A stretch of DNA of 43,931 bases from Amycolatopsis anabasis (GTDB taxonomy: Bacteria > Actinomycetota > Actinomycetes > Mycobacteriales > Pseudonocardiaceae): contig NZ_VTHK01000064.1 in NCBI RefSeq assembly GCF_009765355.1, positions 1,709 through 45,639 of the forward strand, given 5' to 3'. Below, one piece after another: positions 8,819-16,917 of this stretch. Position 1 is the first letter of the stretch, and each line of letters starts with the position of its first letter. The notes beneath the pieces were generated by a model that saw nothing but the letters and a program-made list of their open reading frames with translations, had not been told where the DNA came from and made no database searches. Position numbers and translations under genes: made by a program.

Positions 8819-9366
8819 AAGGCCCACCCCCAAGTGAATTTCCCCGTCGGCCCGCCCGCGAAAGACACGAACGCACCGCGAGTACCCTTGACCGGCGATC
8901 GTGCGCCCCGGTCGGCGCCACCCGACAACTCCCCAGCCCGCGATCACCGATTGCACACACCCGACACCTGGCGGAGTGCGCGATCCGATCAATTCAATAC
9001 AAGCCGAATTTCACCCCAGCTACCAACCTCCCCCATTTTTTACTTGTACCACAGTGCCGCTATCCCCCAGCCCGGAGATCACGTCGTGGAATTCTCTTGT
9101 CACCGCGCCTCGACACCGAGAATGCCTGGACGGGCCGGAAAGTTCAAGGGTCAAGCGAACGTCGGCGAACGGCCGCACAGCTCGCGATCGGTCGCGAGCC
9201 GGAACCCGGCGGCACACGAAGAGGAAACCGGAGACCCGTCCTGCTCACCGGGTGGCTCCGGGTGGCGCACACACAACTGGGCGGCGCCGGATGACTAAGG
9301 CCGACTGTCGATCTCCATAAGGCGCGCCCTCGGAGGGTTTCGTTCGGAATATACAAGTTTGTCTAT
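8819..9366. other. Long intergenic region upstream of the P450 operon
   Basis: About 550 bases without a believable gene. Frames here are short and proline/arginine-rich. The stretch from about 8990 to 9060 and the last 100 bases are AT-richer than the rest of the window. It should hold the promoter of the NB-ARC regulator (leftward) and, with the next 200 bases, that of the P450-sugar operon (rightward). Confidence 0.4.
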
Positions 9367-9385
9367 CAACGTGTCTGACATGTTG
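9367..9385. promoter_or_regulatory. Operator-like dyad upstream of the P450 operon
   Basis: CAACGTGTC-T-GACATGTTG is a 19-base dyad centred on 9376 with eight of nine pairs matching. It lies in an AT-rich stretch about 185 bases upstream of the first P450 gene. Such a compact, centred dyad is typical of dimeric regulator sites. Which regulator binds it is unknown. Confidence 0.4.
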
Positions 9386-9568
9386 TTAAGGCATCGATAT
9401 CACTTAAGTCCGTTTTGTTCAGTTTTGCTCGAGAGGCCGCGGAACGTGCACCGAAACCGCCGGAACACTGCAGCCGTTCTCTCAGGTGTCCGGACCGCGG
9501 TGAGCCAATAAGGTCGTGGGTGACGTCGAGTTCGAGTTTCTTTCCCCGTCAGGCCACTCGAGGTGACC

Positions 9569-10810
9569 ATGCCGAAAACAAATGCTCCCGCTTTGTTCAG
9601 CGAAGAGTTCACCGCAAATCCGCACCCCACGTACCAGGCACTCCGCGAAAACGAACCGGTGGTGTGCAAGCGGTACGCCGGCGAACGTATGCAGGTGTGG
9701 TTCGTCTCCCGCTACAAAGACGTCCGCGCGGCGTTCCGCGACCCGCGCTTCCGCAAGAGCCGCGATTCGGTGTCGACGGGCGGGCTGGCCAGGGGGCGGG
9801 GAAATCCCGAACTGGCCGCGTTCCACCGGACGCTGATCATGCTGGACCCGCCGGAACACACCGCCCTGCGCAGGCTGGTGGCCAAGGAGTTCACCCCGCG
9901 CCGTATCCGGGCGATGGCGGACAAGGCGGCGGCCTACGTCGACCAGCTCGTCGCCGGGTTCCGGCCGGACCGGAAAGCGGAGCTCATCGGCGACCTCGCC
10001 GTTCCGCTGTGTTACCACATCATCGGCGGCATGCTCGGCTCTCGGCCCGAGGACGACTGGCCTGGGTTCGACTGGAACCGGCTGCGGGTGCTCGGCAACC
10101 GGCTGACCACGCCGGACAACAGCGCGACGACCGTCGACTACGACGAAATCAAGTTCGAGATCAAGGCGATGGTCGAGGTCTTGATCGCGCGACGCCGCGA
10201 GAAGCCCGGGCCCGACGTGTTCAGCGCGTTGATCGCGGCCACCGATCGCGGCGAGCTGACCGCCGACCAGCTCTTCGGCCTGGTGGTCACCCTCGTGCTC
10301 GGCGGCATGGACACCACGGCAGCCTTCCTCGGCAACGCGCTCCTCGCGCTGCTGCTCGACCGCGACCAACTGGAGCTGCTGCGGTCCCGGCCCGAGCTGA
10401 TGGACAACGCGGTCGAGGAACTGCTGCGGTTCGACGGCGCCATGCAGACCGCGTCGTTCCGGTTCACCAGCGAAGACGTCGAGCTCGGGGGCACGGTGAT
10501 CCCCCGCGGTGCGGTCGTCGCGCTGACCCTGGCCGCGGCCAACCGCGATCCCGAGCGGTTCCCCGACCCCGACCGGCTGGACATCACGCGGGACGCCAAG
10601 CACCACGTCGCGCTCGGGCACGGCATCCACAACTGCCTCGGCGCGGAACTCGGCCGGATGCTGACGCGAATCACGCTCGAGACCGTGCTGCGCCGGCTCC
10701 CCGGCCTGGCGCTCGCCGCGCCGCCCGACACCCTCGACTGGCGGCCCGGCATCCTGCTGCGCGCCGTCCGCGAACTGCCCGTCACCTTCACTGACAAGGA
10801 GAGCCGATGA
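9569..10810 (+). CDS. Cytochrome P450 (1 of 3 in tandem)
   Basis: Soluble haem monooxygenase of about 413 residues, the usual length for actinomycete P450s. Visible motifs are the I-helix GGMDTT with the conserved Thr, the K-helix EELLR (ExxR), and the haem loop LGHGIHNCLG with the Cys ligand; the first aromatic position of the loop is Leu instead of Phe. I chose ATG 9569 over GTG 9563 because the AGG-type ribosome binding site at 9559-9563 is then properly spaced. The stop overlaps the next P450 start (ATGA at 10807). The substrate is presumably the polyketide skeleton. It is clearly paralogous to the next gene, sharing for example RPELMDNAV and VIPRGAVV/VIPKGAVV. Confidence 0.9.
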   Translation: MPKTNAPALFSEEFTANPHPTYQALRENEPVVCKRYAGERMQVWFVSRYKDVRAAFRDPRFRKSRDSVSTGGLARGRGNPELAAFHRTLIMLDPPEHTALRRLVAKEFTPRRIRAMADKAAAYVDQLVAGFRPDRKAELIGDLAVPLCYHIIGGMLGSRPEDDWPGFDWNRLRVLGNRLTTPDNSATTVDYDEIKFEIKAMVEVLIARRREKPGPDVFSALIAATDRGELTADQLFGLVVTLVLGGMDTTAAFLGNALLALLLDRDQLELLRSRPELMDNAVEELLRFDGAMQTASFRFTSEDVELGGTVIPRGAVVALTLAAANRDPERFPDPDRLDITRDAKHHVALGHGIHNCLGAELGRMLTRITLETVLRRLPGLALAAPPDTLDWRPGILLRAVRELPVTFTDKESR

Positions 10811-12048
10811 CCCAGCAGGACGCGGTGCCCGAGCTCTTCAGTCCCGAGTTCGTGGCCTGCCCGCACGCCACCTACGAGCACATACGGGAGAAGGAAGGGG
10901 TTTCCCAGCGGTTCTACCCGGGTGGCCTGAACCGGCTCTGGTTCCTCACGCGCTACGACGACGTGCGCGCGGCGCTGATCGATCCCGACCTGGTCAAGGA
11001 CCGCAGCTCGGTCACCGAGGGCTCGCTCGCGGCGCACCAGCTGATGGACCCGGAGCTGAAACCCTTCCACCGCAACCTGTCCATGCTCGACCCGCCCGAG
11101 CACACCCGGCTGCGCCGCGTGATCGCGAAGAACATGACACCGCGGCAGGCGCGCCAACTGCAGGAGCCCGCAGAACGGCTCGCCGACGAGCTGATCGACA
11201 AGTTCGCCGCTAACGGCGAAACGGAACTGATCGAGGGGTACGCGTCGCCGCTGGCCGACGGGATCATCGGCGAGCTGGTCGGGGTGCACGTGCTGCCGCC
11301 GGCCGACTGGGCCCGGCTGCGCGAGCTCGGCCGCAACCTGACCAGCCCCAGCTACCAGCACCACTCGGAGGACTTCGACCGCATCAAGTACGAGATCCGC
11401 GACCTCGTACTCGAGGTGATCCGGTTGCGCCGCGCGCAGCTGGGCGACGACGTGATCAGCGATCTCGTCCGGGCCCACGACCGCGAGGAGATGACCGAGC
11501 AGGAACTACTGGCCATGGTAGTCACGATGGTGCTGTCCGGCGTCGACTCGGTCACCGCCTTCCTGGGGACCGCACTGCACTCGCTGCTCACCCACCCGGA
11601 CCAGCTGGAGCTGCTGCGGGCCCGGCCGGAGTTGATGGACAACGCCGTCAACGAGCTGCTGCGGTACGACAGCGGGACCCAGACGGCGACGTTCCGCTTC
11701 GCCGCCAAGGATCTGCACTATGGCGACACCGTGATCCCCAAGGGTGCGGTCGTGTGCCCGGTGATCACCGCCGCGCACCGGGATCCCCGGCACTACGACG
11801 AGCCCGAACGGCTCGACGTGACCCGCCAAGGCGAGCTCAACATCGCGTTCGGCATCGGCACGCACAACTGCCTCGGGCAGAAGGTGGGCCAGATGGTGAG
11901 TACCGCGGGGCTTTCGGCCGTGGTGCGCCGGCTGCCCGGTCTGCGGCTGGCCGTCGAGCCCGCCGAGCTGCGCTGGCGTTCGGGGTTGCTGCTGCGCTCG
12001 GTCTACGAGCTGCCGGTCCGGTTCGACGCGAAGGGAGCCCTCGAATGA
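10807..12048 (+). CDS. Cytochrome P450 (2 of 3), altered oxygen-activation motif
   Basis: P450 of 413 residues, paralogous to the preceding protein and coupled to it by ATGA. The haem loop FGIGTHNCLG and the ExxR motif (NELLRY) are intact. The I-helix reads SGVDSV where typical enzymes have (A/G)Gx(D/E)TT, so the oxygen-activating Thr is Ser and the following Thr is Val. After the haem Cys the usual LAR is replaced by KVGQ. These changes are seen in the sequence. They suggest unusual chemistry (for example oxidative coupling or rearrangement) or reduced monooxygenase activity, but that is inference. The stop overlaps the third P450 (ATGA at 12045). Confidence 0.88.
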   Translation: MTQQDAVPELFSPEFVACPHATYEHIREKEGVSQRFYPGGLNRLWFLTRYDDVRAALIDPDLVKDRSSVTEGSLAAHQLMDPELKPFHRNLSMLDPPEHTRLRRVIAKNMTPRQARQLQEPAERLADELIDKFAANGETELIEGYASPLADGIIGELVGVHVLPPADWARLRELGRNLTSPSYQHHSEDFDRIKYEIRDLVLEVIRLRRAQLGDDVISDLVRAHDREEMTEQELLAMVVTMVLSGVDSVTAFLGTALHSLLTHPDQLELLRARPELMDNAVNELLRYDSGTQTATFRFAAKDLHYGDTVIPKGAVVCPVITAAHRDPRHYDEPERLDVTRQGELNIAFGIGTHNCLGQKVGQMVSTAGLSAVVRRLPGLRLAVEPAELRWRSGLLLRSVYELPVRFDAKGALE

Positions 12049-13265
12049 CGGAGATCGCGGACAGCAGCCCGGTTTCGGAGATGTTCACGGCGGACTTCCG
12101 CCGCGACCCGTACCCCACCTACGCCCGGTTGCGCGAGTCGGCCGCGGCGTGCCCGGTGACGGCGCCGCACGGGTTCCCGACCTACGTGATCACCCGCTAC
12201 GAAGACGCCCGGGCCGCCCTCGCCGATCCCCGGCTCAGCAAGGACATGTACGGCGCGTGGGACGCCTACGTCGCCATCTTCGGCAACAGCTCGGTGCACC
12301 TCGACGACAACATGATCAACTCCGACGGGGTCAAGCACACCCGGCTGCGGCGGCTGGTCAACGTGGCCTTCACCCCGCGCCGGGTCGAAGCGCTCCGGCC
12401 GCGAGTGCAGGCGATCACCGACGAGCTGCTCGACGGCATCCCCTTGGGGGAACCGGTCGACCTGATGGCCGCGTTCAGCTTTCCCCTGCCGATCACGGTG
12501 ATCTGCGAGCTGCTGGGGGTGCCGGAAGCGGACCGGGCGGACGTGCAGCGGTGGTCGGCGACCGTGGCGCACACGGGGTTCGACGAGGAATCCACCAGCG
12601 CCCAGCAGGAGGCCGAAGGTCGGCTGCACGAGTTCCTGGTGGACCTCATCGTCCGCAAGCGCGTCGAGCGAGGCGACGACCTGATCGGCTCGCTGGTGAG
12701 CGCCCGCGAAGACGACCGGCTCGACGAGCGGGAGCTCGTGTCGTCGGCCTGGCTGCTGCTGTTCGCCGGCCACGAAACCACCGGCAACCTGATCGGCAAC
12801 TCGATCTTCCACCTGCTGCAGCGCCCGGACCGGCTGGCTGAGCTGCGCGCGCGGCCGGAGTTGACGGCGCACGCGGTCGAGGAGCTGCTGCGCTTCGACG
12901 GGCCGGCCGAGAACGCGACCTTCCGGTACGCCACCGAAGAAATCCGCATCGGCGACGAAGTGATCCCGCAGGGCGCGCTCGTGCAGATCGCGATCGCCGC
13001 GGCCAACCGGGACCCGGCCCGCTTCCCCGATCCGGACACGGTCGACTTCGGCCGCGCCAACAGCGGCCACCTCGGCTTCGGCCACGGTGCGCACTACTGC
13101 CTCGGCGCGCCGCTGGCCCGGATGGAAGCGCAGATCGCGCTGTCGACGCTGTTCACGCGCTACCCGGGGACCCGGCTCGCCGTGCCCGCCACGCAGGTGC
13201 CGTGGCTCGGGGTCGAGATCCCCGCGTTCCGCGGGCTCGCCGAACTGCCGGTCCTGCTGGCGTAA
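12045..13265 (+). CDS. Cytochrome P450 (3 of 3)
   Basis: P450 of 406 residues with fully canonical motifs: I-helix FAGHETTGN, K-helix EELLRF, and haem loop FGHGAHYCLGAPLARME. Its sequence is more distant from the other two, closer to the broad CYP105/107-type group than to their local duplication. The start at 12045 overlaps the upstream stop. The stop is followed after 12 bases by the 2,3-dehydratase gene, so P450 and sugar genes share a transcript. It is probably a hydroxylase acting on the aglycone. Confidence 0.9.
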   Translation: MTEIADSSPVSEMFTADFRRDPYPTYARLRESAAACPVTAPHGFPTYVITRYEDARAALADPRLSKDMYGAWDAYVAIFGNSSVHLDDNMINSDGVKHTRLRRLVNVAFTPRRVEALRPRVQAITDELLDGIPLGEPVDLMAAFSFPLPITVICELLGVPEADRADVQRWSATVAHTGFDEESTSAQQEAEGRLHEFLVDLIVRKRVERGDDLIGSLVSAREDDRLDERELVSSAWLLLFAGHETTGNLIGNSIFHLLQRPDRLAELRARPELTAHAVEELLRFDGPAENATFRYATEEIRIGDEVIPQGALVQIAIAAANRDPARFPDPDTVDFGRANSGHLGFGHGAHYCLGAPLARMEAQIALSTLFTRYPGTRLAVPATQVPWLGVEIPAFRGLAELPVLLA

Positions 13266-13277
13266 CGGAGGATCCGA

Positions 13278-14696
13278 ATGCCCACGGCCACGTCCACCGG
13301 GCTGCTGCGCCACACCGACGCTTCGCTGCCCGAGCGCATCGCCGAGTCCGCCGCGACGATCGACGGGGTGCTGACCCACCGGGAAGTGCTGGCGTGGCTG
13401 GAAAGCCGCCAGCCGCACCACGTCCAAGAGGTGCGGCGGATCCCCTTCGCCGAGCTGGGCAGCTGGGGTTTCGACCCGGGCACCGGCAACCTCGCGCACG
13501 CCAGCGGCCGGTTCTTCTCCGTCGAGGGCTTGCGGGTGCGCAGCGACTTCGGGCCGGTGCGCGAATGGTCCCAGCCGATCATCCACCAGCCCGAGATCGG
13601 CATCCTGGGCATCGCCGTCCGCGAGATCGACGGCGTGCTGCACTGCCTGATGCAGGCCAAGGCGGAGCCCGGCAACCCCGGCGGGTTGCAGCTCGCGCCC
13701 ACGGTCCAGGCCACCCGCAGCAACTACACCCGGGTGCACGGCGGCCGGGTGGTGCCCTACCTGGAGCAATTCGCCCCGGCCGACCCGCGGCAGGTCATCG
13801 CCGACGTCCTGCAGTCCGAACAGGGCGCCTGGTTCTACCGCAAGCGCAACCGGAACATGGTCGTCGAGGTCGGTCCCGAGGTCGAGGCGGGGGACGACTT
13901 CCGCTGGCTCACCCTGGGGCAGCTGCACCGGCTGCTGCACCTCGACAACGTCGTCAACATGGACGCCCGGACGGTACTGTCCTGCCTGCCGGCGGCGGCC
14001 GACCGGGGCGGTGCGACGCGCCCGGCCATCGCCCGCTCGGCGGACGGCTCCGCGGGCAGCCTGCACACCACGGCGGAGGTACTCAGCTGGGTCACTCGGA
14101 TGCGCACCGAGCATGAACTGGTTACCGAGCGAGCACCGCTGCGCGAGATCGAGCGCTGGCACCAAACGGACTCCGCCATCGCGCACGAGTCAGGGCGGTT
14201 CTTCAGCGTCGTGGCCGTAGACGTGCAGGCCGGCTGCCGGGAAGTCGATTCGTGGCAGCAGCCGTTGCTCGAGCCGCACGGGGTCGGAATCGTCGCGCTG
14301 CTGGTCAAGCGCTTCGACGGAGTGATGCACGCCTTGATCAACGCCCGGGTCGAGCCCGGTTACCTCGACGTCGTCGAGCTGGCGCCCACGGTGCAGTGCG
14401 TCCCGGAAAACTACCGGCACCTGCCGCCCGACAGCCAGCCGCCCTACGTGGACCTGGTGCGCGCCCGGCGGCCGGAGCGGACCTGGTTCGACGTCGAGCT
14501 TTCCGAAGAGGGCGGCCGGTTCTACGACGCCCGGAGCCGGTACGTGATCCTCGAAGTCGACGACGGGTTCTCGGTCCGGCCGGACGGCCAGTTCCACTGG
14601 CTGACGCTGAGCCAGCTGACCGTGCTGCTGCAGCACCGCCACTACCTCAACGTCCAGGCCCGGACGCTGGTCGCGGCGCTGCGGGCGCTGATATGA
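13278..14696 (+). CDS. NDP-hexose 2,3-dehydratase
   Basis: A 472-residue enzyme of the TylX3/EvaA/UrdS family. It removes the C2 hydroxyl of dTDP-4-keto-6-deoxyglucose, the committing step to 2-deoxysugars. The family is an internal duplication and both halves can be seen: ASGRFFSV, LAPTVQATRSNY and WLTLGQLHRLL in the first 225 residues, then ESGRFFSV, LAPTVQCVPENY and WLTLSQLTVLL. The length is normal. The start at 13278 has GGAGG seven bases upstream. It is followed after 13 bases by the 4-ketoreductase gene. The 3-ketoreductase expected to act next on its unstable product is encoded far away at 40984. Confidence 0.92.
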   Translation: MPTATSTGLLRHTDASLPERIAESAATIDGVLTHREVLAWLESRQPHHVQEVRRIPFAELGSWGFDPGTGNLAHASGRFFSVEGLRVRSDFGPVREWSQPIIHQPEIGILGIAVREIDGVLHCLMQAKAEPGNPGGLQLAPTVQATRSNYTRVHGGRVVPYLEQFAPADPRQVIADVLQSEQGAWFYRKRNRNMVVEVGPEVEAGDDFRWLTLGQLHRLLHLDNVVNMDARTVLSCLPAAADRGGATRPAIARSADGSAGSLHTTAEVLSWVTRMRTEHELVTERAPLREIERWHQTDSAIAHESGRFFSVVAVDVQAGCREVDSWQQPLLEPHGVGIVALLVKRFDGVMHALINARVEPGYLDVVELAPTVQCVPENYRHLPPDSQPPYVDLVRARRPERTWFDVELSEEGGRFYDARSRYVILEVDDGFSVRPDGQFHWLTLSQLTVLLQHRHYLNVQARTLVAALRALI

Positions 14697-14709
14697 GCAC
14701 CCGGCCGCG

Positions 14710-15468
14710 ATGCGGGTGATCGGCGGCGGTTTCCTGGCCTCACACCTGCGCGCGCACTTCGGCGACCGGCACCCCGGCGTGACGGCGATCGCGGCCGGCG
14801 TGTCGAGCACGATCGTCGACTCGGCGGCCGAATTCGACCGCGAAGCCGAGCTGCTGTACCGCGTCGCGCTCGAGTGCCGGGACCGCGGCCGGCTGGCGTT
14901 GTTCTTCTCGACGGCGTCGCCGGTTCTGTACGGGACGCCGTCACCGGGCACCGAGACCGGGCCGGTGTTCCCCACTTCGGCCTACGGACGCCACAAACTG
15001 GCGCTGGAAACGGTGCTGGCGGCCAGCGGGGCCGGCTGGCTGACCCTGCGGCTGAGCAACCTCGTCGGCCGGGGCCAGCGCGAGCACCAGTTGCTGCCCG
15101 CGTTGATCGCCCAGGTCCGGTCCGGATCGGTGCTCGTGCGCCGCGGCGTCTCCCGGGACCTGGTGGACGTCCGCCACGTCCTCGCCGCGCTGGACGGCCT
15201 GCTGCGCGCCGGGGTGCGCGACACCGTCGTGAACGTGGCGTCCGGGGTGCCGACGCCGGTCGAGCGCATCATCGCCGGCATCGAGGACCGGCTCGGCACG
15301 ACGGCCCTCAAGCAGGTGGTGCACCGGCCGGAGAGCACGCCGATGGTCAGCCTGGACCGCCTGCGGCGGCTCGTGCCCAAAGTGGACACGTTCGGCTTCG
15401 GGCCGGGTTATCTGTCCACAGTGCTCGATCGGTACGTTCCGGCCAGCGAGCCCGCGCTCCCCGCGTGA
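14710..15468 (+). CDS. NDP-hexose 4-ketoreductase (SDR, epimerase/dehydratase family)
   Basis: An extended SDR protein of 252 residues. A shortened nucleotide-binding loop opens it (VIGGGFLASHL). Next come the STASPVLYG stretch and the catalytic YxxxK motif YGRHK, then a VDVRHV segment usual in this superfamily. Placement directly after the 2,3-dehydratase fits reduction of the C4 ketone of a dTDP-2,6-dideoxyhexose, as done by UrdR-type enzymes. The stereochemical outcome cannot be read. ATG 14710 is the first usable start in frame. Its end faces the glycosyltransferase gene across a strong stem-loop. Confidence 0.8.
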   Translation: MRVIGGGFLASHLRAHFGDRHPGVTAIAAGVSSTIVDSAAEFDREAELLYRVALECRDRGRLALFFSTASPVLYGTPSPGTETGPVFPTSAYGRHKLALETVLAASGAGWLTLRLSNLVGRGQREHQLLPALIAQVRSGSVLVRRGVSRDLVDVRHVLAALDGLLRAGVRDTVVNVASGVPTPVERIIAGIEDRLGTTALKQVVHRPESTPMVSLDRLRRLVPKVDTFGFGPGYLSTVLDRYVPASEPALPA

Positions 15469-15471
15469 ACG

Positions 15472-15520
15472 GCGCGGCCGGGCGGCGGTGAAGGAAACCT
15501 CCACCGCCGGTCGGCCGCGC
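15472..15520. terminator. Bidirectional stem-loop terminator
   Basis: A long, nearly perfect hairpin fills the 54-base gap between two converging genes. The outer arms are GCGCGGCCG (15472-15480) and CGGCCGCGC (15512-15520), and the inner arms GCGGTG and CACCGC surround the AAGGAAACCT loop. There is no T-tract. The position between converging stop codons supports a terminator working both ways. Confidence 0.65.
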
Positions 15521-15522
15521 AT

Positions 15523-16662
15523 TCACCCCCGCCGCGTCGCCGCGACCGGCTTGACCAGCTCCCCGGCCACCTCGGCCGGGCTCGGCCGGACCGCGTTCTC
15601 GGCCGCCAGTCGCTGCGAGACGTCTCGAAGTCCCCAGTCGTCCACGATCCGGGCGGCGGCCGCGGCGATCTCCGTCGGGTCCTCCGTGGCCCGGGACAAG
15701 CTGGTGCCCGCGCCGACCTCGGTGATCCGCCCGGCGTTGCGGAACTGGTCGCCGAAGTGCGGGACGATCAGCTGAGGCACGCCGCACGCCGCGGCCGTCA
15801 GGGAGCTCCCCATGCCTCCGTGGTGCACGATCGCCGCGCAAGCCGGCAGGAGGACGGCCAGCGGCACCCAGTCCGCCCGCACGCCGTCGGGCAGCTCGCC
15901 CAGCACCGACCGGTGGTTCGGGTCGATGGCGATGACCACCTCGTGGCCGAGCTCGAGGAACTCGTCCAGCAGCCGCCGCCACAGCGGCGCGGGCTGCGGA
16001 TCCCGCTGGGGCAGCAACGTACCCATGGTCAGGCACACCCGCGGCCGGGCCGGCGCGCCGTCGGTCAACCAGGCGGGTACGTCGGCCGGCAGGTGGTGGG
16101 GGACGTACCGCATCGGGGTCACAGGCGCGTCCGCCGGGAACTGCAGGCCGGCCGGGCAGACGTCGAGCGTCCGCACGGGCTCGGCCAGCGGCGGCAGCCC
16201 GGCGGCCGCCATCGACGCGGTCGCGGCGGCCAGCACACCCTCGGGCGGGAACAGTCCCCAGTGGTGCCGCACCCAGGGCACACCAGCCTCGGTCGCGGCG
16301 GCCGGGCCGGCCAGCTCCATGGGTTCGGAGACCACCAGATCCGGCTGCCATTCCCCGGCCAGCCGCCGGACGGCCGGCAGCGCCCGGACGGCTGCCTCGC
16401 CGCACCGCCGCCCGCTGCCCTCGGCCGCCCGCTGCGGGTCGAACCGGCCGAAGTTGACGCCCGTCGGCGGTTTCAGCAGCGTGGACAGGTCACTTGGGGG
16501 CAGCACGGCCGTGGCCGGCAGGCCCACTCCCCGCACCGCCGGCGCGAAAGCCTCGTCACTGGCGACGAGCACGGTGTGCCCGACCTCCTGCAACGCCCGG
16601 GCCAGCGGCACCATCGGGAACAGGTGGCCGACGCCGGACAGGGTGGTGAACAATACTCGCAA
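15523..16662 (-). CDS. Glycosyltransferase (GT1 / EryCIII-like)
   Basis: A 379-residue GT-B enzyme that should attach the NDP-deoxysugar to the aglycone. The N-terminal acceptor domain begins MRVLFTTLSGVGHLFPMVPL, with the typical Gly-His-Phe loop. The C-terminal nucleotide-binding domain carries HHGGMGSSLTAAACGVPQL and PHFGDQFRN. The length is normal for aromatic-polyketide glycosyltransferases. The start codon is a rare TTG at 16662 with GAGGAG eight bases upstream. It is the only glycosyltransferase in the window, so one sugar (or repeated use) is expected. It is divergent from the SDR operon at 16882. Confidence 0.9.
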   Translation of the reverse strand: MRVLFTTLSGVGHLFPMVPLARALQEVGHTVLVASDEAFAPAVRGVGLPATAVLPPSDLSTLLKPPTGVNFGRFDPQRAAEGSGRRCGEAAVRALPAVRRLAGEWQPDLVVSEPMELAGPAAATEAGVPWVRHHWGLFPPEGVLAAATASMAAAGLPPLAEPVRTLDVCPAGLQFPADAPVTPMRYVPHHLPADVPAWLTDGAPARPRVCLTMGTLLPQRDPQPAPLWRRLLDEFLELGHEVVIAIDPNHRSVLGELPDGVRADWVPLAVLLPACAAIVHHGGMGSSLTAAACGVPQLIVPHFGDQFRNAGRITEVGAGTSLSRATEDPTEIAAAAARIVDDWGLRDVSQRLAAENAVRPSPAEVAGELVKPVAATRRG

Positions 16663-16881
16663 CGGTGGACTCCTCTGTTCGGCGCAGCCGGTTTTCGAAC
16701 ACCACTTTCCCAGGATGCGACCGCCGGACTTTCCCGGCCAGTGAATCGGGGCATCTGCCGGGAAACTGCCGGTGGAGGAATTTCTTCTTTCTGCCGGAAC
16801 CGCATGGCCCGATTCGCGGTGCGTTGCCTAGCCTTGGCCGGAAAGCACGGTTCGGCATTCGATCGACCAGGAAGAATCGCC
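16663..16881. promoter_or_regulatory. Divergent promoter region
   Basis: About 220 bases separate the glycosyltransferase (leftward) from the leader ORF and SDR operon (rightward), so both promoters must lie here. I see no clear -35/-10 pair or palindrome that I would assign. Confidence 0.5.
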
Positions 16882-16917
16882 ATGCGACGCAACTTTCAGC
16901 AGCCGGGTGCCCGGTGA
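16882..16917 (+). CDS. Eleven-residue leader ORF coupled to the SDR gene
   Basis: ATG 16882, preceded by AGGAAG at a good distance, opens the peptide MRRNFQQPGAR. Its TGA (16915-16917) overlaps the GTG start of the SDR gene (GTGA). The SDR's GTG has no separate purine-rich ribosome binding site close upstream. The simplest reading is that the short peptide is translated and ribosomes re-initiate on the SDR gene. Confidence 0.4.
   Translation: MRRNFQQPGAR

Noticed and set aside
12003..14186. A 727-codon open frame on the minus strand
   Set aside because: It is antisense to the P450 and 2,3-dehydratase genes, rich in Arg, Gly, His and Asp, and without domains. Such long antisense frames are expected at this GC content.
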